Source: Flavobacteriaceae bacterium
GTDB lineage: Bacteria > Bacteroidota > Bacteroidia > Flavobacteriales > Flavobacteriaceae
Reading direction: 5' to 3'
Assembly (NCBI GenBank): GCA_017856235.1
Contig: JAFMFH010000006.1
Span: 1-43,612, forward strand
DNA length: 43,612 nt
Shown here: positions 1-7,840 of the stretch, one piece after another
Layout: every line of letters starts with the position of its first letter
Numbering within the stretch: the first letter of the stretch is position 1
Program-made: the position numbers and the translations under genes
The notes under the pieces: generated by a model
What the model was told of the DNA's origin: nothing
What the model saw: only the letters and a program-made list of their open reading frames with translations
Database searches by the model: none

Positions 1-31
1 AAGGTCGCAGGTTCGAGTCCTGCCCTCGCTA
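1..31 (+). tRNA. tRNA, 3' fragment (isotype uncertain, possibly initiator Met)
   Basis: The window opens inside a tRNA. Visible are the end of the variable loop, a perfect 5-bp T-stem (7-11 with 19-23) around the T-loop TTCGAGT, the 3' acceptor strand CCTCGCT (24-30) and discriminator A31. CCA is not encoded. The anticodon lies outside the window. The variable-loop/T-arm start AAGGTCGCAGG resembles bacterial initiator tRNA-Met, but this is only a resemblance. The 5' half would settle it. Confidence 0.85.
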
Positions 32-46
32 CTAAAACAATAAAAC

Positions 47-82
47 GGTTATACTATTAAAGTGTAACCTTTTTTATTTTTT
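47..82 (+). terminator. Rho-independent terminator of the tRNA
   Basis: An 8-bp stem (47-54 with 62-69, one G-T pair) encloses a 7-nt loop and is followed by six Ts, an A and six more Ts. It lies 16 bases after the tRNA end. It sits 3' of the gamma-glutamyltransferase-like gene on the other strand, so it may serve both, although the T-run favours the plus strand. Confidence 0.75.
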
Positions 83-103
83 AAAATATTAATTAATCTC
101 ATT

Positions 104-1708
104 TTATTGAAATTCTGAAACTTTTCCATCCCAGTCTGGATCTGCAGCTCCAATCCATTTATTATTTATTGTGTCAAGAGCAACAGCATGAACTCTTCCA
201 AAATACCCTTCTTGCCTAATTTTTTCTACATTGTAGAATTCAGGGTAATATACCTTATCATTAAATCTATCTATTCCTAGATGACCTTCAACATATCTTG
301 GACTATCATACATATAGGTTCTAGGCATTACTAAAGCGTCATATAATCTAAACTTTTGCTTTAAATATCTATACGCAACCTGATTAATTGCTACTGGAAT
401 TTTATTTCCTCCAGCTGCACCGAGTGCAAGTATTACTTCATCATTACTTGTAAATAAAGTTGGTGAAATATGAGATGAAGATCTATCTCCTGGTTTATCT
501 TGCCCTAAATATCCTCCTAAATAAGGCCCCATAGTAACATTGTAAAGAAATCCAAGGCCTTTTGTAGCAACTTTTGACCCCATATTGGGTCCTAAAGTTT
601 GAGTAAGTGATACTACATTTCCATACTTATCTGAAGTAGTTAAATGAGCAGTATGCTCAAGTGCAATGTCCTGGTAATCATATTTTTTAACTTCATTATT
701 ATAAGTTATAACCATATTTGTTGACTCAATCTTATCTGCAATTCTTTTAGCTGTTTCTTTAGACAAAATACTTCTAACAGAATCGATGTTATTCTGATAT
801 GGTCTATATCTATAAGATTCTTCAACAGCAGAAGAAACCTTTATAGTCCAATCTTTTTCATCATTAATACTAAGGTTATCAAATATTTGAATCATGTTTA
901 TAGTTATTGAACCATATGATGGAAGGTTTAGAGTATGAATTTGATAGTCATTAAATTCACCAATTAAAACTTCAGACTCCACAGCTGAATAGTTTTTCAA
1001 ATCATCATGAGTTATAAATCCTCCATTTGATTGAATATCGTCAACCATTTTTTGTGCAACTTCTCCCTCATAAAATCCTTTTTTTCCTTTTTCTGAAATA
1101 ATTCTCAGAGTATTGGCGAGATCTTTTTGGACTAGAACATGACCATTTCTGTATGATTCTAATTCTGAGTCCAGGAAATAAAATTTTGATCCTTCAAATA
1201 ACTTTAATTTTTCTTTTTCGCTTTGAAATCTTTTAATTTCTCCAGGAAGAACAAGAAATCCTTCTTCTGCAATTTTAATAGCAGGCTGCATTATTGTTTT
1301 TAAATCAAGATTACCATTTTCTTCATGAAGTTTTATTAGACCTGCAACAACACCCGGTATACCTATTGTCTTATATCCAAAACTAGGTAACTCCTCATCA
1401 CTATCTTCAAAGCTTTGAGGTATTTGTGTGGTTCCATCAATTCCATGAATATTCCCATTTGCTTTTTTATAAATAACTTGAAGTCTTCCTCCTATTCCAC
1501 TCATACTTGGCTCAACAACAGTTAAGGTAAATGAAGCAGCAACAGCAGCATCAAATGCATTTCCTCCTTTTGAGAAAATCAACTTACCAGTTTCTGACGC
1601 AAGTGGGTGTGGTGAAGAGATTATACTATTTGAATATTTAGAATTATCTGAGCAACTAATTAAAGCTGCTGCAATAAATAAGTAATATTTTTTTCTAGAA
1701 TAGAACAT
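104..1708 (-). CDS. Gamma-glutamyltransferase family lipoprotein
   Basis: 534 aa, close to the usual length of the GGT family of N-terminal nucleophile hydrolases, which cleave gamma-glutamyl bonds such as in glutathione after self-processing into two chains. A lipoprotein signal with lipobox LISC (Cys19) predicts export and lipid anchoring. The processing site reads TAH (Thr353) followed by a DKYGN block, aligning with the TTH...DKDGN of E. coli GGT, so the nucleophile Thr is kept while the second Thr is Ala. The PGDRSSSHISPT block matches the family substrate loop. The N-terminal Gly-rich motif is reduced to GIGGR. It could equally be a cephalosporin-acylase-like member; the substrate cannot be read. 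A hairpin abuts the start codon (1711-1741) and no ribosome binding site is visible. Supports scavenging of peptides or glutathione in the periplasm. Confidence 0.88.
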   Translation of the reverse strand: MFYSRKKYYLFIAAALISCSDNSKYSNSIISSPHPLASETGKLIFSKGGNAFDAAVAASFTLTVVEPSMSGIGGRLQVIYKKANGNIHGIDGTTQIPQSFEDSDEELPSFGYKTIGIPGVVAGLIKLHEENGNLDLKTIMQPAIKIAEEGFLVLPGEIKRFQSEKEKLKLFEGSKFYFLDSELESYRNGHVLVQKDLANTLRIISEKGKKGFYEGEVAQKMVDDIQSNGGFITHDDLKNYSAVESEVLIGEFNDYQIHTLNLPSYGSITINMIQIFDNLSINDEKDWTIKVSSAVEESYRYRPYQNNIDSVRSILSKETAKRIADKIESTNMVITYNNEVKKYDYQDIALEHTAHLTTSDKYGNVVSLTQTLGPNMGSKVATKGLGFLYNVTMGPYLGGYLGQDKPGDRSSSHISPTLFTSNDEVILALGAAGGNKIPVAINQVAYRYLKQKFRLYDALVMPRTYMYDSPRYVEGHLGIDRFNDKVYYPEFYNVEKIRQEGYFGRVHAVALDTINNKWIGAADPDWDGKVSEFQ

Positions 1709-1710
1709 AA

Positions 1711-1741
1711 AAAAAGGTTTGTAAAATTTACAAACCTTTTT
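1711..1741. terminator. Symmetrical hairpin with A/T flanks, abutting the GGT start codon
   Basis: A perfect 10-bp inverted repeat, GGTTTGTAAA (1716-1725) and its complement (1727-1736), is flanked by an A-run and a T-run, so it reads as an intrinsic terminator on both strands. On the minus strand the T-run leads straight into the ATG of the GGT-like gene (1708), leaving no room for a ribosome binding site. It could end a small upstream minus-strand transcript or act as an attenuator. Confidence 0.7.
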
Positions 1742-1749
1742 TTAAAGTT

Positions 1750-1892
1750 TTACTGATTTACCTGGGTTTTTGTAAAAATACCTGAGTCTTCAGCAGGAGC
1801 ATTTGCATTTGAATTTAATTCATTAGCTGCATATGGTATCCTTATGATAATAATGATAAAAGAAGAAATACTGAACTCAGTATTATTCTCAT
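1750..1892 (-). other. Leader-peptide-like or frameshifted small ORF region
   Basis: On the minus strand an ATG at 1892 opens a 16-codon peptide that starts MRIILSS, has six Leu codons and stops at 1844-1842. In another frame the reading continues open through five consecutive Ile codons, then RIPYAANELN and a polar tail ending TQVNQ, to a TAA at 1752-1750, just before the hairpin at 1711-1741. The longer frame has no ATG, GTG or TTG. Together they look like a signal-peptide-bearing small gene broken by a frameshift, or like an amino-acid attenuator leader (Leu/Ile codons, then terminator, then gene). Codon-level selection cannot be shown here. Confidence 0.3.
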
Positions 1893-1966
1893 AATTATTT
1901 GATTTTTGTTTATTATTATCTAGAATATAATATATATTTTTAAATTGTAAAGGAAAACTTATAACA

Positions 1967-2164
1967 ATGGAAAATATTACCTATACATGTGAAAAGTGTG
2001 GTATGGCTGTTAAAAGCCAATGTGCTAAATGTGATGAGCCTCTACAAAATAAAACTATAACTACTGATAGCGGAGAAGAAATTAAAGTTTCTTACTGTCC
2101 AGAGTGTGATGGAATGATTAAGTCCCCTATGTGCTGTGGACTTGACATGTCATGTGAACTATAG
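1967..2164 (+). CDS. Small Cys-rich zinc-ribbon protein, function unknown
   Basis: 65 aa with nine Cys, in clusters CEKC, CAKC, CPEC and MCC. These pairs suggest one or two zinc-ribbon knuckles or a rubredoxin-like metal site. There is no signal peptide or membrane segment, so it is predicted cytoplasmic. The start has an A-rich leader and no clear Shine-Dalgarno sequence, like its neighbours. It stands alone: the neighbours on both sides are on the minus strand, and its stop lies 6 bases from the stop of the M20 gene. The high Cys content and regular motif spacing make chance coding unlikely. I do not recognise a named family and give no function. Confidence 0.78.
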   Translation: MENITYTCEKCGMAVKSQCAKCDEPLQNKTITTDSGEEIKVSYCPECDGMIKSPMCCGLDMSCEL

Positions 2165-2170
2165 TATAAA

Positions 2171-3766
2171 TTAATCTTTATTTATAACTGGATATTCTAT
2201 TCCAAGTTGATCAAGATATGTGTCATACTTATTTTCATCAAAGTAAAACTCCTTTAATTTTGTTTTATATCTCTCCATGATATCCTTATTAAGAAATATT
2301 GCAGGAGGATCATTTTTAGAAATCATTGGTTTATACTGAGTTTCTTTTTTCTGAACATTTTCAAAATAATCCTTTGCCTGATTAAGTTTTTCAGGTTTCA
2401 AAAGAAAATCTAATACAGTCATAGCAACAACTTTAGCTCCAGCATTTGCACCTTTATGAGCAATTGGAGTTGCCATAGTTATTGCATTTGACCAATGGTG
2501 TCCTTGTAATCCTGGAATATTAGATGGAAATCTAAGTGTAACTGTTGGTACTTTCCATGATATATCACCAATATCATCTGAACCACCACTTATATTATAA
2601 GGAAGAGGAGATCCAATTTCATTAAGTTTAGTTGCAAGACCATTAGTATTATTTGAATTTACTTCTTTTTGAACTGCTACAGCAAGCTTTTGATCATCTT
2701 CTGACCAATCAGGCAGACCAATTGTCTTAATATTTTCATACATCTCCTCAGCTATAATTTTATTAAAATGTCTTGGCCAAGCTGTTCCAAGTACTCTTGA
2801 GGAAAACTTGGTGTCAGTCATTAATGCAGCTCCCTCTGCAATTTTATTTGCTTTTTCATAATTTTCCATTATGCCCTCATAGGTTATGTTTCTTATATAA
2901 AACCATATTGATGCTTTAGAAGGGACTACGTTTGGCTGATCTCCAGAATCTGTAAAAATTGAGTGGGATCTTTGATCTGGGTGCAGGTGTTCTCTTCTAT
3001 AATTCCAGCCAATATTCATCAATTCAGCAGCATCAAGAGCACTTCTTCCTCTCCATGGAGCGCCAGCAGAGTGAGCAGTTTCACCTTCAAATGTATATTC
3101 AACAGAAATTAATCCAGTTCCAGTAGCCTTTCCCCATGAAACAGATAAGTTACTACTTACATGAGTAAAAATACACATATCAACATTATCAAAATAGCCA
3201 TCTCTAACATACCAAGCTTTAGTTCCTATCTGCTCTTCTGCAACACCCGGCCATATAATTAACTTGCCTGGTATATTATTTTCTTGCATGACTTTTTTCA
3301 CAGAAAGTGCAGCTGTAATGACAACTGGAAGACCTGAATTATGCCCCTCACCATGACCTGGTGCTCCTTCTACAATTGGTTTATGATATGCAACACCTGG
3401 ATACTGAGAAGCTACCGGAATTCCATCAATATCACTACCTAAAGCTATAGTGGGTCCACCTTCACCATTAGACCAAGTAGCAAGCCATGCAGTTGGAACA
3501 TCTGAAATACCATTTTCAATTTCAAATCCATTTTCCTCAAGTATTGAAGTTAAATATTTTGAAGTCTCAAATTCTTGAAATCCAAGTTCAGCAAAGCTAA
3601 ACACTTTGTCTACCATAATTTGAGTAGACTTTTTATCATCCTCAACCATTTGAGATACTTGAGTCTTAAGATTATTTATTTTTCTTTTTGAAAAATTTTG
3701 TGAATGAGTAATATGTATAGATCCTAATATTAGAAGGTAAAGTATATTTTTCTTGAATTTGCTCAT
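2171..3766 (-). CDS. Exported M20-family amidohydrolase (AbgB-like)
   Basis: 531 aa. An N-terminal signal peptide ends near HSQ (about residue 23), so the enzyme is probably periplasmic. The body is an M20D-type metallo-amidohydrolase like AbgB (aminobenzoyl-glutamate hydrolase subunit): HGEGHNSG matches the HxCGHD/N metal motif with Glu in place of the usual Cys, GVAEEQIG carries the catalytic Glu pair, GETAHSAGAPWRGRSAL is the lid-domain start, and GSDDIGDISW and GHHWSN complete the C-terminal half. The product likely removes an acyl or amino-acid group from an N-acyl amino acid or small peptide; the substrate is not deducible. It starts 9 bases after the NagB fusion ends, so the two are probably one transcript. 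Confidence 0.88.
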   Translation of the reverse strand: MSKFKKNILYLLILGSIHITHSQNFSKRKINNLKTQVSQMVEDDKKSTQIMVDKVFSFAELGFQEFETSKYLTSILEENGFEIENGISDVPTAWLATWSNGEGGPTIALGSDIDGIPVASQYPGVAYHKPIVEGAPGHGEGHNSGLPVVITAALSVKKVMQENNIPGKLIIWPGVAEEQIGTKAWYVRDGYFDNVDMCIFTHVSSNLSVSWGKATGTGLISVEYTFEGETAHSAGAPWRGRSALDAAELMNIGWNYRREHLHPDQRSHSIFTDSGDQPNVVPSKASIWFYIRNITYEGIMENYEKANKIAEGAALMTDTKFSSRVLGTAWPRHFNKIIAEEMYENIKTIGLPDWSEDDQKLAVAVQKEVNSNNTNGLATKLNEIGSPLPYNISGGSDDIGDISWKVPTVTLRFPSNIPGLQGHHWSNAITMATPIAHKGANAGAKVVAMTVLDFLLKPEKLNQAKDYFENVQKKETQYKPMISKNDPPAIFLNKDIMERYKTKLKEFYFDENKYDTYLDQLGIEYPVINKD

Positions 3767-3775
3767 AATTTAAAT

Positions 3776-5692
3776 TTAATAATGATATCTTTTAAAAGAC
3801 TCAATGGCAGCATAATCTGCAAGCCCCATCTTTTTGTATTTTTCAGCAGTTTCTTTATTCCTCTCTTCAGCTCTTACCCAAAACTCTCTTAGATCTTGAC
3901 CCTGGAACATTACACCATCTTTTTGAGTTTGATGGAAAAAAATTGCTTTTCTTTTTCTAAGTACTTGAGCGGGACTCATTGGAACAGCCATATCAATATC
4001 ATGAATATCCCAATCCAGCCACGCTCCTCTATATAGCCATAACCAAGAATCCTTGATAAATTTTTCACCCTTTAATGTGTTTAAAGCCTCCAAGATTACA
4101 TCCAAACACACTTTGTGAGTTCCATGCGGATCTTCTAAATCTCCTGCAGCAAAAATCTGATGAGGTTTAATTTTTTTAATTAATGAAGCTGTAATTAATA
4201 CATCTTTTTTTGTATAAGGATTCTTCTTTATTCTCCCTGTATCATAAAATGGAAGATTCATAAAATGAGTATTTGAATCTGGAATCCCTATATATCTGGT
4301 AGCAGCAATGGCCTCTCTTTTTCTTATAAATCCCTTTAAATTTCTTACGGATTGTGAATCAATTTTATCAGGCTTATTATTCCTTAATTCCTTTATTAAT
4401 TCATTGACAGATTTAGAGTCGTTTTTAAACATATCCCTGGAAACCTCTATAAATTTAAGAGCATCATGATCTGAAACAGCAATATTACCTTTAACTTGGT
4501 ATGCAATATGGACTTCATGACCTTGAGATACAAGTCTATCAAATGTTCCTCCCATTGACACTACATCATCATCAGGATGAGGGCTAAAAATAATTACTCT
4601 CTTAGAATTAGGTGATTTTCTCTCAGGTCTAGTTGAGTCATCAGCACCTGGTTTTCCCCCAGGCCATCCTGTAATTGTATTTTGAAAGTGGTTAAACATT
4701 TTAATATTTAGTTCATATGAAGATCCTTCAAGAGCCAAAAGATCAGACAATCCATTTTTATTGTAGTCTTCATCTGTTAATTTTAAGATCGATTTTCCAG
4801 TTGTTTCACATAGCCAAACAATTGCTCTTCTTTTCATTGAATCAACCCAATCACATGAACTAACTAGCCAAGGTGTTTTAAACCTTGTTAATTCACTTGC
4901 AGATTCACTATCAAGAACAAGAGTTGTGTTTTTATGGTTCTGAAGATATGTTGTTGGTATTAATGAATCAACATTATTCTCCACTGATTTTTTTACAATT
5001 AAACTTTTATGTGAACCCCATGCCATTATAATAATTCTCTTTGAATTAAAAATTGTTCTAACTCCCATAGTTATTGCCTTAGAAGGGACATTTTCAATAC
5101 CATTAAAACTTTTACTAGCATCAAATCTAGTTGTATGGTCAAGGGTTATAAGTCTAGTTTTTGAATTAAAATGAGAACCAGGTTCATTAAAGCCTATATG
5201 TCCAGTTCTTCCAATACCTAGTATCTGTATGTCAATTCCCCCACATGCTTCAATTTTATTCTCATACCAAGAACAGAATTTTTTTATTTCTTTCTCACTT
5301 ATTTCTCCAGAAGGTATATTAATGTTTTCTTTAAGAATATCAATATGATCAAATAAATTTTCATTCATGAAATGATGATAACTATTGATATCATCTTTTT
5401 TAATACTATAATATTCGTCAAGATTAAAAGCAATTACATTTTTAAAGCTTAATGATTCATTTTTATGAATCTTTATTATTTCTTGGTAAACTATTGTAGG
5501 TGATGAACCTGTAGCAAACCCAATTACACAACTTTTATTTTTTTCCTGTTTAGATTTAACTAAATCACAAATTTCTCTAGCAATAAGTCGAGAAGCTTCT
5601 TGTGAATTTTGAAAACTAACAGTGTGAAGTTTTTCAAACCTAGTCTCCTCATTGATACCTGGAGATTGATACTTGAGGTTTTTATTAGTCAT
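3776..5692 (-). CDS. nagB: Glucosamine-6-phosphate deaminase fused to a PIG-L/LmbE domain
   Basis: 638 aa, two domains. Residues about 20-275 are a NagB-type deaminase/isomerase that turns glucosamine-6-phosphate into fructose-6-phosphate and ammonia: FATGSSP phosphate loop, NLDEYY (Asp92) and GIGRTGHIGFNEPG (His165, Glu170). The residue matching Asp141 of E. coli NagB is Thr163. Residues about 364-600 are a PIG-L deacetylase-like domain with zinc motif SPHPDDD (371-376) and a later DPHGTH block. This fusion is typical of Bacteroidota, where the second domain may deacetylate an amino sugar; that role is inferred. The gene is divergent from trxB and upstream of the M20 gene. It serves amino-sugar catabolism or cell-wall recycling. 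A TAACTTTG box lies upstream. Confidence 0.93.
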   Translation of the reverse strand: MTNKNLKYQSPGINEETRFEKLHTVSFQNSQEASRLIAREICDLVKSKQEKNKSCVIGFATGSSPTIVYQEIIKIHKNESLSFKNVIAFNLDEYYSIKKDDINSYHHFMNENLFDHIDILKENINIPSGEISEKEIKKFCSWYENKIEACGGIDIQILGIGRTGHIGFNEPGSHFNSKTRLITLDHTTRFDASKSFNGIENVPSKAITMGVRTIFNSKRIIIMAWGSHKSLIVKKSVENNVDSLIPTTYLQNHKNTTLVLDSESASELTRFKTPWLVSSCDWVDSMKRRAIVWLCETTGKSILKLTDEDYNKNGLSDLLALEGSSYELNIKMFNHFQNTITGWPGGKPGADDSTRPERKSPNSKRVIIFSPHPDDDVVSMGGTFDRLVSQGHEVHIAYQVKGNIAVSDHDALKFIEVSRDMFKNDSKSVNELIKELRNNKPDKIDSQSVRNLKGFIRKREAIAATRYIGIPDSNTHFMNLPFYDTGRIKKNPYTKKDVLITASLIKKIKPHQIFAAGDLEDPHGTHKVCLDVILEALNTLKGEKFIKDSWLWLYRGAWLDWDIHDIDMAVPMSPAQVLRKRKAIFFHQTQKDGVMFQGQDLREFWVRAEERNKETAEKYKKMGLADYAAIESFKRYHY

Positions 5693-5716
5693 TTTTTTCT
5701 TTCTATTTGGAAACTA

Positions 5717-5724
5717 CAAAGTTA
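5717..5724 (-). promoter_or_regulatory. Candidate -7 box TAACTTTG for the nagB-M20 transcript
   Basis: Read on the minus strand, TAACTTTG fits the Bacteroidota -7 consensus TAnnTTTG. It ends 24 bases before the nagB ATG, giving a short leader. No TTG -33 element is found 17-23 bases further upstream, so it rests on the -7 match and position alone. Confidence 0.5.
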
Positions 5725-5798
5725 ATAATGTTTTCATGAATTTATTCTTATGTTTTTTTAATTTTACAAAATCAATATTAAATCTCAGTTATCTTAGT

Positions 5799-6722
5799 AT
5801 GAATACAATCATTATAGGAAGTGGGCCAGCTGGATATACAGCGGCAATTTATGCAGCTAGAGCTGATCTAAAACCAATAATATATACTGGGTTAGAACCA
5901 GGTGGTCAACTAACAACTACAACCGAAGTAGATAATTTTCCTGGTTACCCTAAAGGTATTGATGGGCCAACTATGATGAATGAGCTTAAGGAACAAGCAG
6001 AAAGATTTGGAACAAAAGTTGAATTTGATTTTATTTCAAGAGTAGAGTTTTCAAAAGAAAAAGGTGGAGTTCATAAAATATATACTCAAAAAGGTGATGA
6101 AATTCAATCTAAGACTATAATAATATGCACAGGTGCTTCAGCAAAATATCTTGGTCTTGAGAGTGAACAAAAACTTATTGGAGGTGGAGTTTCAGCTTGT
6201 GCTGTCTGTGATGGATTCTTTTATAAGGATCAAGATGTTGCTGTAGTAGGTGGAGGAGATAGTGCAATTGAAGAGGCAACATATTTGGCTAAAATTTGTA
6301 GTAAGGTTACAATGCTAGTGAGAAAAGATCACTTTAGAGCTTCAAAAGCAATGCAACATCGCTTAAGCAACTTTAAAAATATTAATGTTCTTTTTAATTC
6401 TGAAATTGATGAAGTATTAGGGGTCAATGTAGTTGAAGGAATAAAAATTAAAAATAATGTCAGTAACGAGTTTTCTGAAATTAATATTACAGGCCTATTT
6501 ATTGCCATTGGCCATAATCCAAATACTGATATCTTTAAAGGTATTGTTGATATGGATGATAGTGGATATATAATAACAGATAAGACTTCAACAAAGACAA
6601 ATATACCTGGTGTTTTTGCCGCAGGAGATGTACAAGATAAAGATTATAGACAGGCAATTACAGCTGCAGGTACAGGCTGTATGGCAGCTCTAGATGCTGA
6701 AAGATATTTACAAGAAATTTAA
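5799..6722 (+). CDS. trxB: Thioredoxin reductase
   Basis: 307 aa from the ATG at 5799, the usual size. The reading frame is open back to 5673, but that extension runs into the N-terminus of nagB on the other strand and precedes the conserved FAD-binding start, so it is rejected. GSGPAGY (residues 7-13) is the FAD Rossmann motif, CAVC (Cys134/Cys137) the redox-active pair, GGGDSA the NADPH site and AAGDVQD the C-terminal FAD motif. It passes electrons from NADPH to thioredoxin in the cytoplasm. Its stop shares a TTAA with the stop of the convergent arginase-fold gene. Confidence 0.96.
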   Translation: MNTIIIGSGPAGYTAAIYAARADLKPIIYTGLEPGGQLTTTTEVDNFPGYPKGIDGPTMMNELKEQAERFGTKVEFDFISRVEFSKEKGGVHKIYTQKGDEIQSKTIIICTGASAKYLGLESEQKLIGGGVSACAVCDGFFYKDQDVAVVGGGDSAIEEATYLAKICSKVTMLVRKDHFRASKAMQHRLSNFKNINVLFNSEIDEVLGVNVVEGIKIKNNVSNEFSEINITGLFIAIGHNPNTDIFKGIVDMDDSGYIITDKTSTKTNIPGVFAAGDVQDKDYRQAITAAGTGCMAALDAERYLQEI

Positions 6723-7840
6723 ATTCTTTTTGATGCTTTTAACCACCTTATGGGTATGTTATCATTTAAGGCATCTTGATAATCACTTTCAAGACAAGGC
6801 AAAAATTTAATTTTTTCATTACTAGATAAATTTATTGTCATCCACCACCTCTCTGAAATTTTACTTTTATAAAATATAATATCTCTGCCTGAGGTTTGTA
6901 CTATATATTTAAAGAATAATTGAGAATCATCAAAATTTGATTCAATAGTTCTATTATTAAAACTGTCAATAAAATACCAAATGATTTCAGAATATAATTT
7001 ATTTGAAACCTCATTTTTATTTAAGTCAAACAATCCAAAAAAGGATATTTTATTACTCTGACCTACATATTTACTCAATATACATGCAAGTCTTGAATCT
7101 ATTCCACTGGGGTTGGAATTTGCAGAAAATGATAATGATTTCATATCAAAACCAACTATATCAGCATCTCTAATAATTGGCTCAGCTTTCATGTTGTTTT
7201 CTAAAATTTCACCCAATGAAATTTTTTCAAAAAATAATTTTTCCATTAATTCTATTTCTTCATATGAGCATAGATGTCTTTGATATCCGATATTAGTAAA
7301 ATCATTCAATTTATTAGAATCATCCAATATAATTTTATTCATATATGTTCTGCCCGATATTATATCTGAATCTTGATATAAGTCAAATTGATTATCAATT
7401 GAAACAATGTTAACTTTCTTAGAATGAGAATCAAAAGATTTGAAGATTGGGTATATGATATCATTACTTCCACCAATTATAACTAAAGTAATTTTTTTTG
7501 AATATAATTCCTTACATATATCATATAATGCATGATAAGTATCCTCAACATTACTCCCATTAGGAAGATCACCTAAATCAGATATCGTTATCTTCCATTT
7601 GCCTTGTTTTAGATTGTATAATTCCTTTCTAAGTAAATTTAAATCTTGTAAGTCAGATTGAAAATAAGAGTTTCTAGTTTCACTAATTCCAATTAAGCAA
7701 AGATTTGATGAATTTAGATCAGGTATACCTGATTCTTTTGTGTGAAAATTTATTTTATTAAAAAGTGATCCTTGTAAATGATTTTCATCTAATTCATCAA
7801 GTAAATTTTCTGAAATAGGTTTCAATAGCTCAAGGCTCAT
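6719..7840 (-). CDS. Arginase/formimidoylglutamase-fold protein with lost metal ligands
   Basis: 373 aa, ureohydrolase superfamily by fold pattern, similar in size and position to the protein often called formimidoylglutamase beside topA in flavobacteria. The three signature blocks are recognisable but altered: GGxH is GGSN (His to Asn126), DAHxD is DNQFD (His to Gln151; Asp149 and Asp153 kept), and the DxD block reads DMK (Asp232 kept, second Asp to Lys234). Three of six manganese ligands are therefore replaced and hydrolase activity is unlikely. Its ATG overlaps the topA stop as ATGA, so translation is coupled to topA. A structural or binding role is possible; none can be named. Confidence 0.85.
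   Translation of the reverse strand: MSLELLKPISENLLDELDENHLQGSLFNKINFHTKESGIPDLNSSNLCLIGISETRNSYFQSDLQDLNLLRKELYNLKQGKWKITISDLGDLPNGSNVEDTYHALYDICKELYSKKITLVIIGGSNDIIYPIFKSFDSHSKKVNIVSIDNQFDLYQDSDIISGRTYMNKIILDDSNKLNDFTNIGYQRHLCSYEEIELMEKLFFEKISLGEILENNMKAEPIIRDADIVGFDMKSLSFSANSNPSGIDSRLACILSKYVGQSNKISFFGLFDLNKNEVSNKLYSEIIWYFIDSFNNRTIESNFDDSQLFFKYIVQTSGRDIIFYKSKISERWWMTINLSSNEKIKFLPCLESDYQDALNDNIPIRWLKASKRI

Noticed and set aside
5673-5798. N-terminal extension of trxB by 42 codons
   Set aside because: It has a TTG-type or internal start, overlaps nagB on the other strand, and precedes the FAD-binding motif that begins true TrxB proteins.
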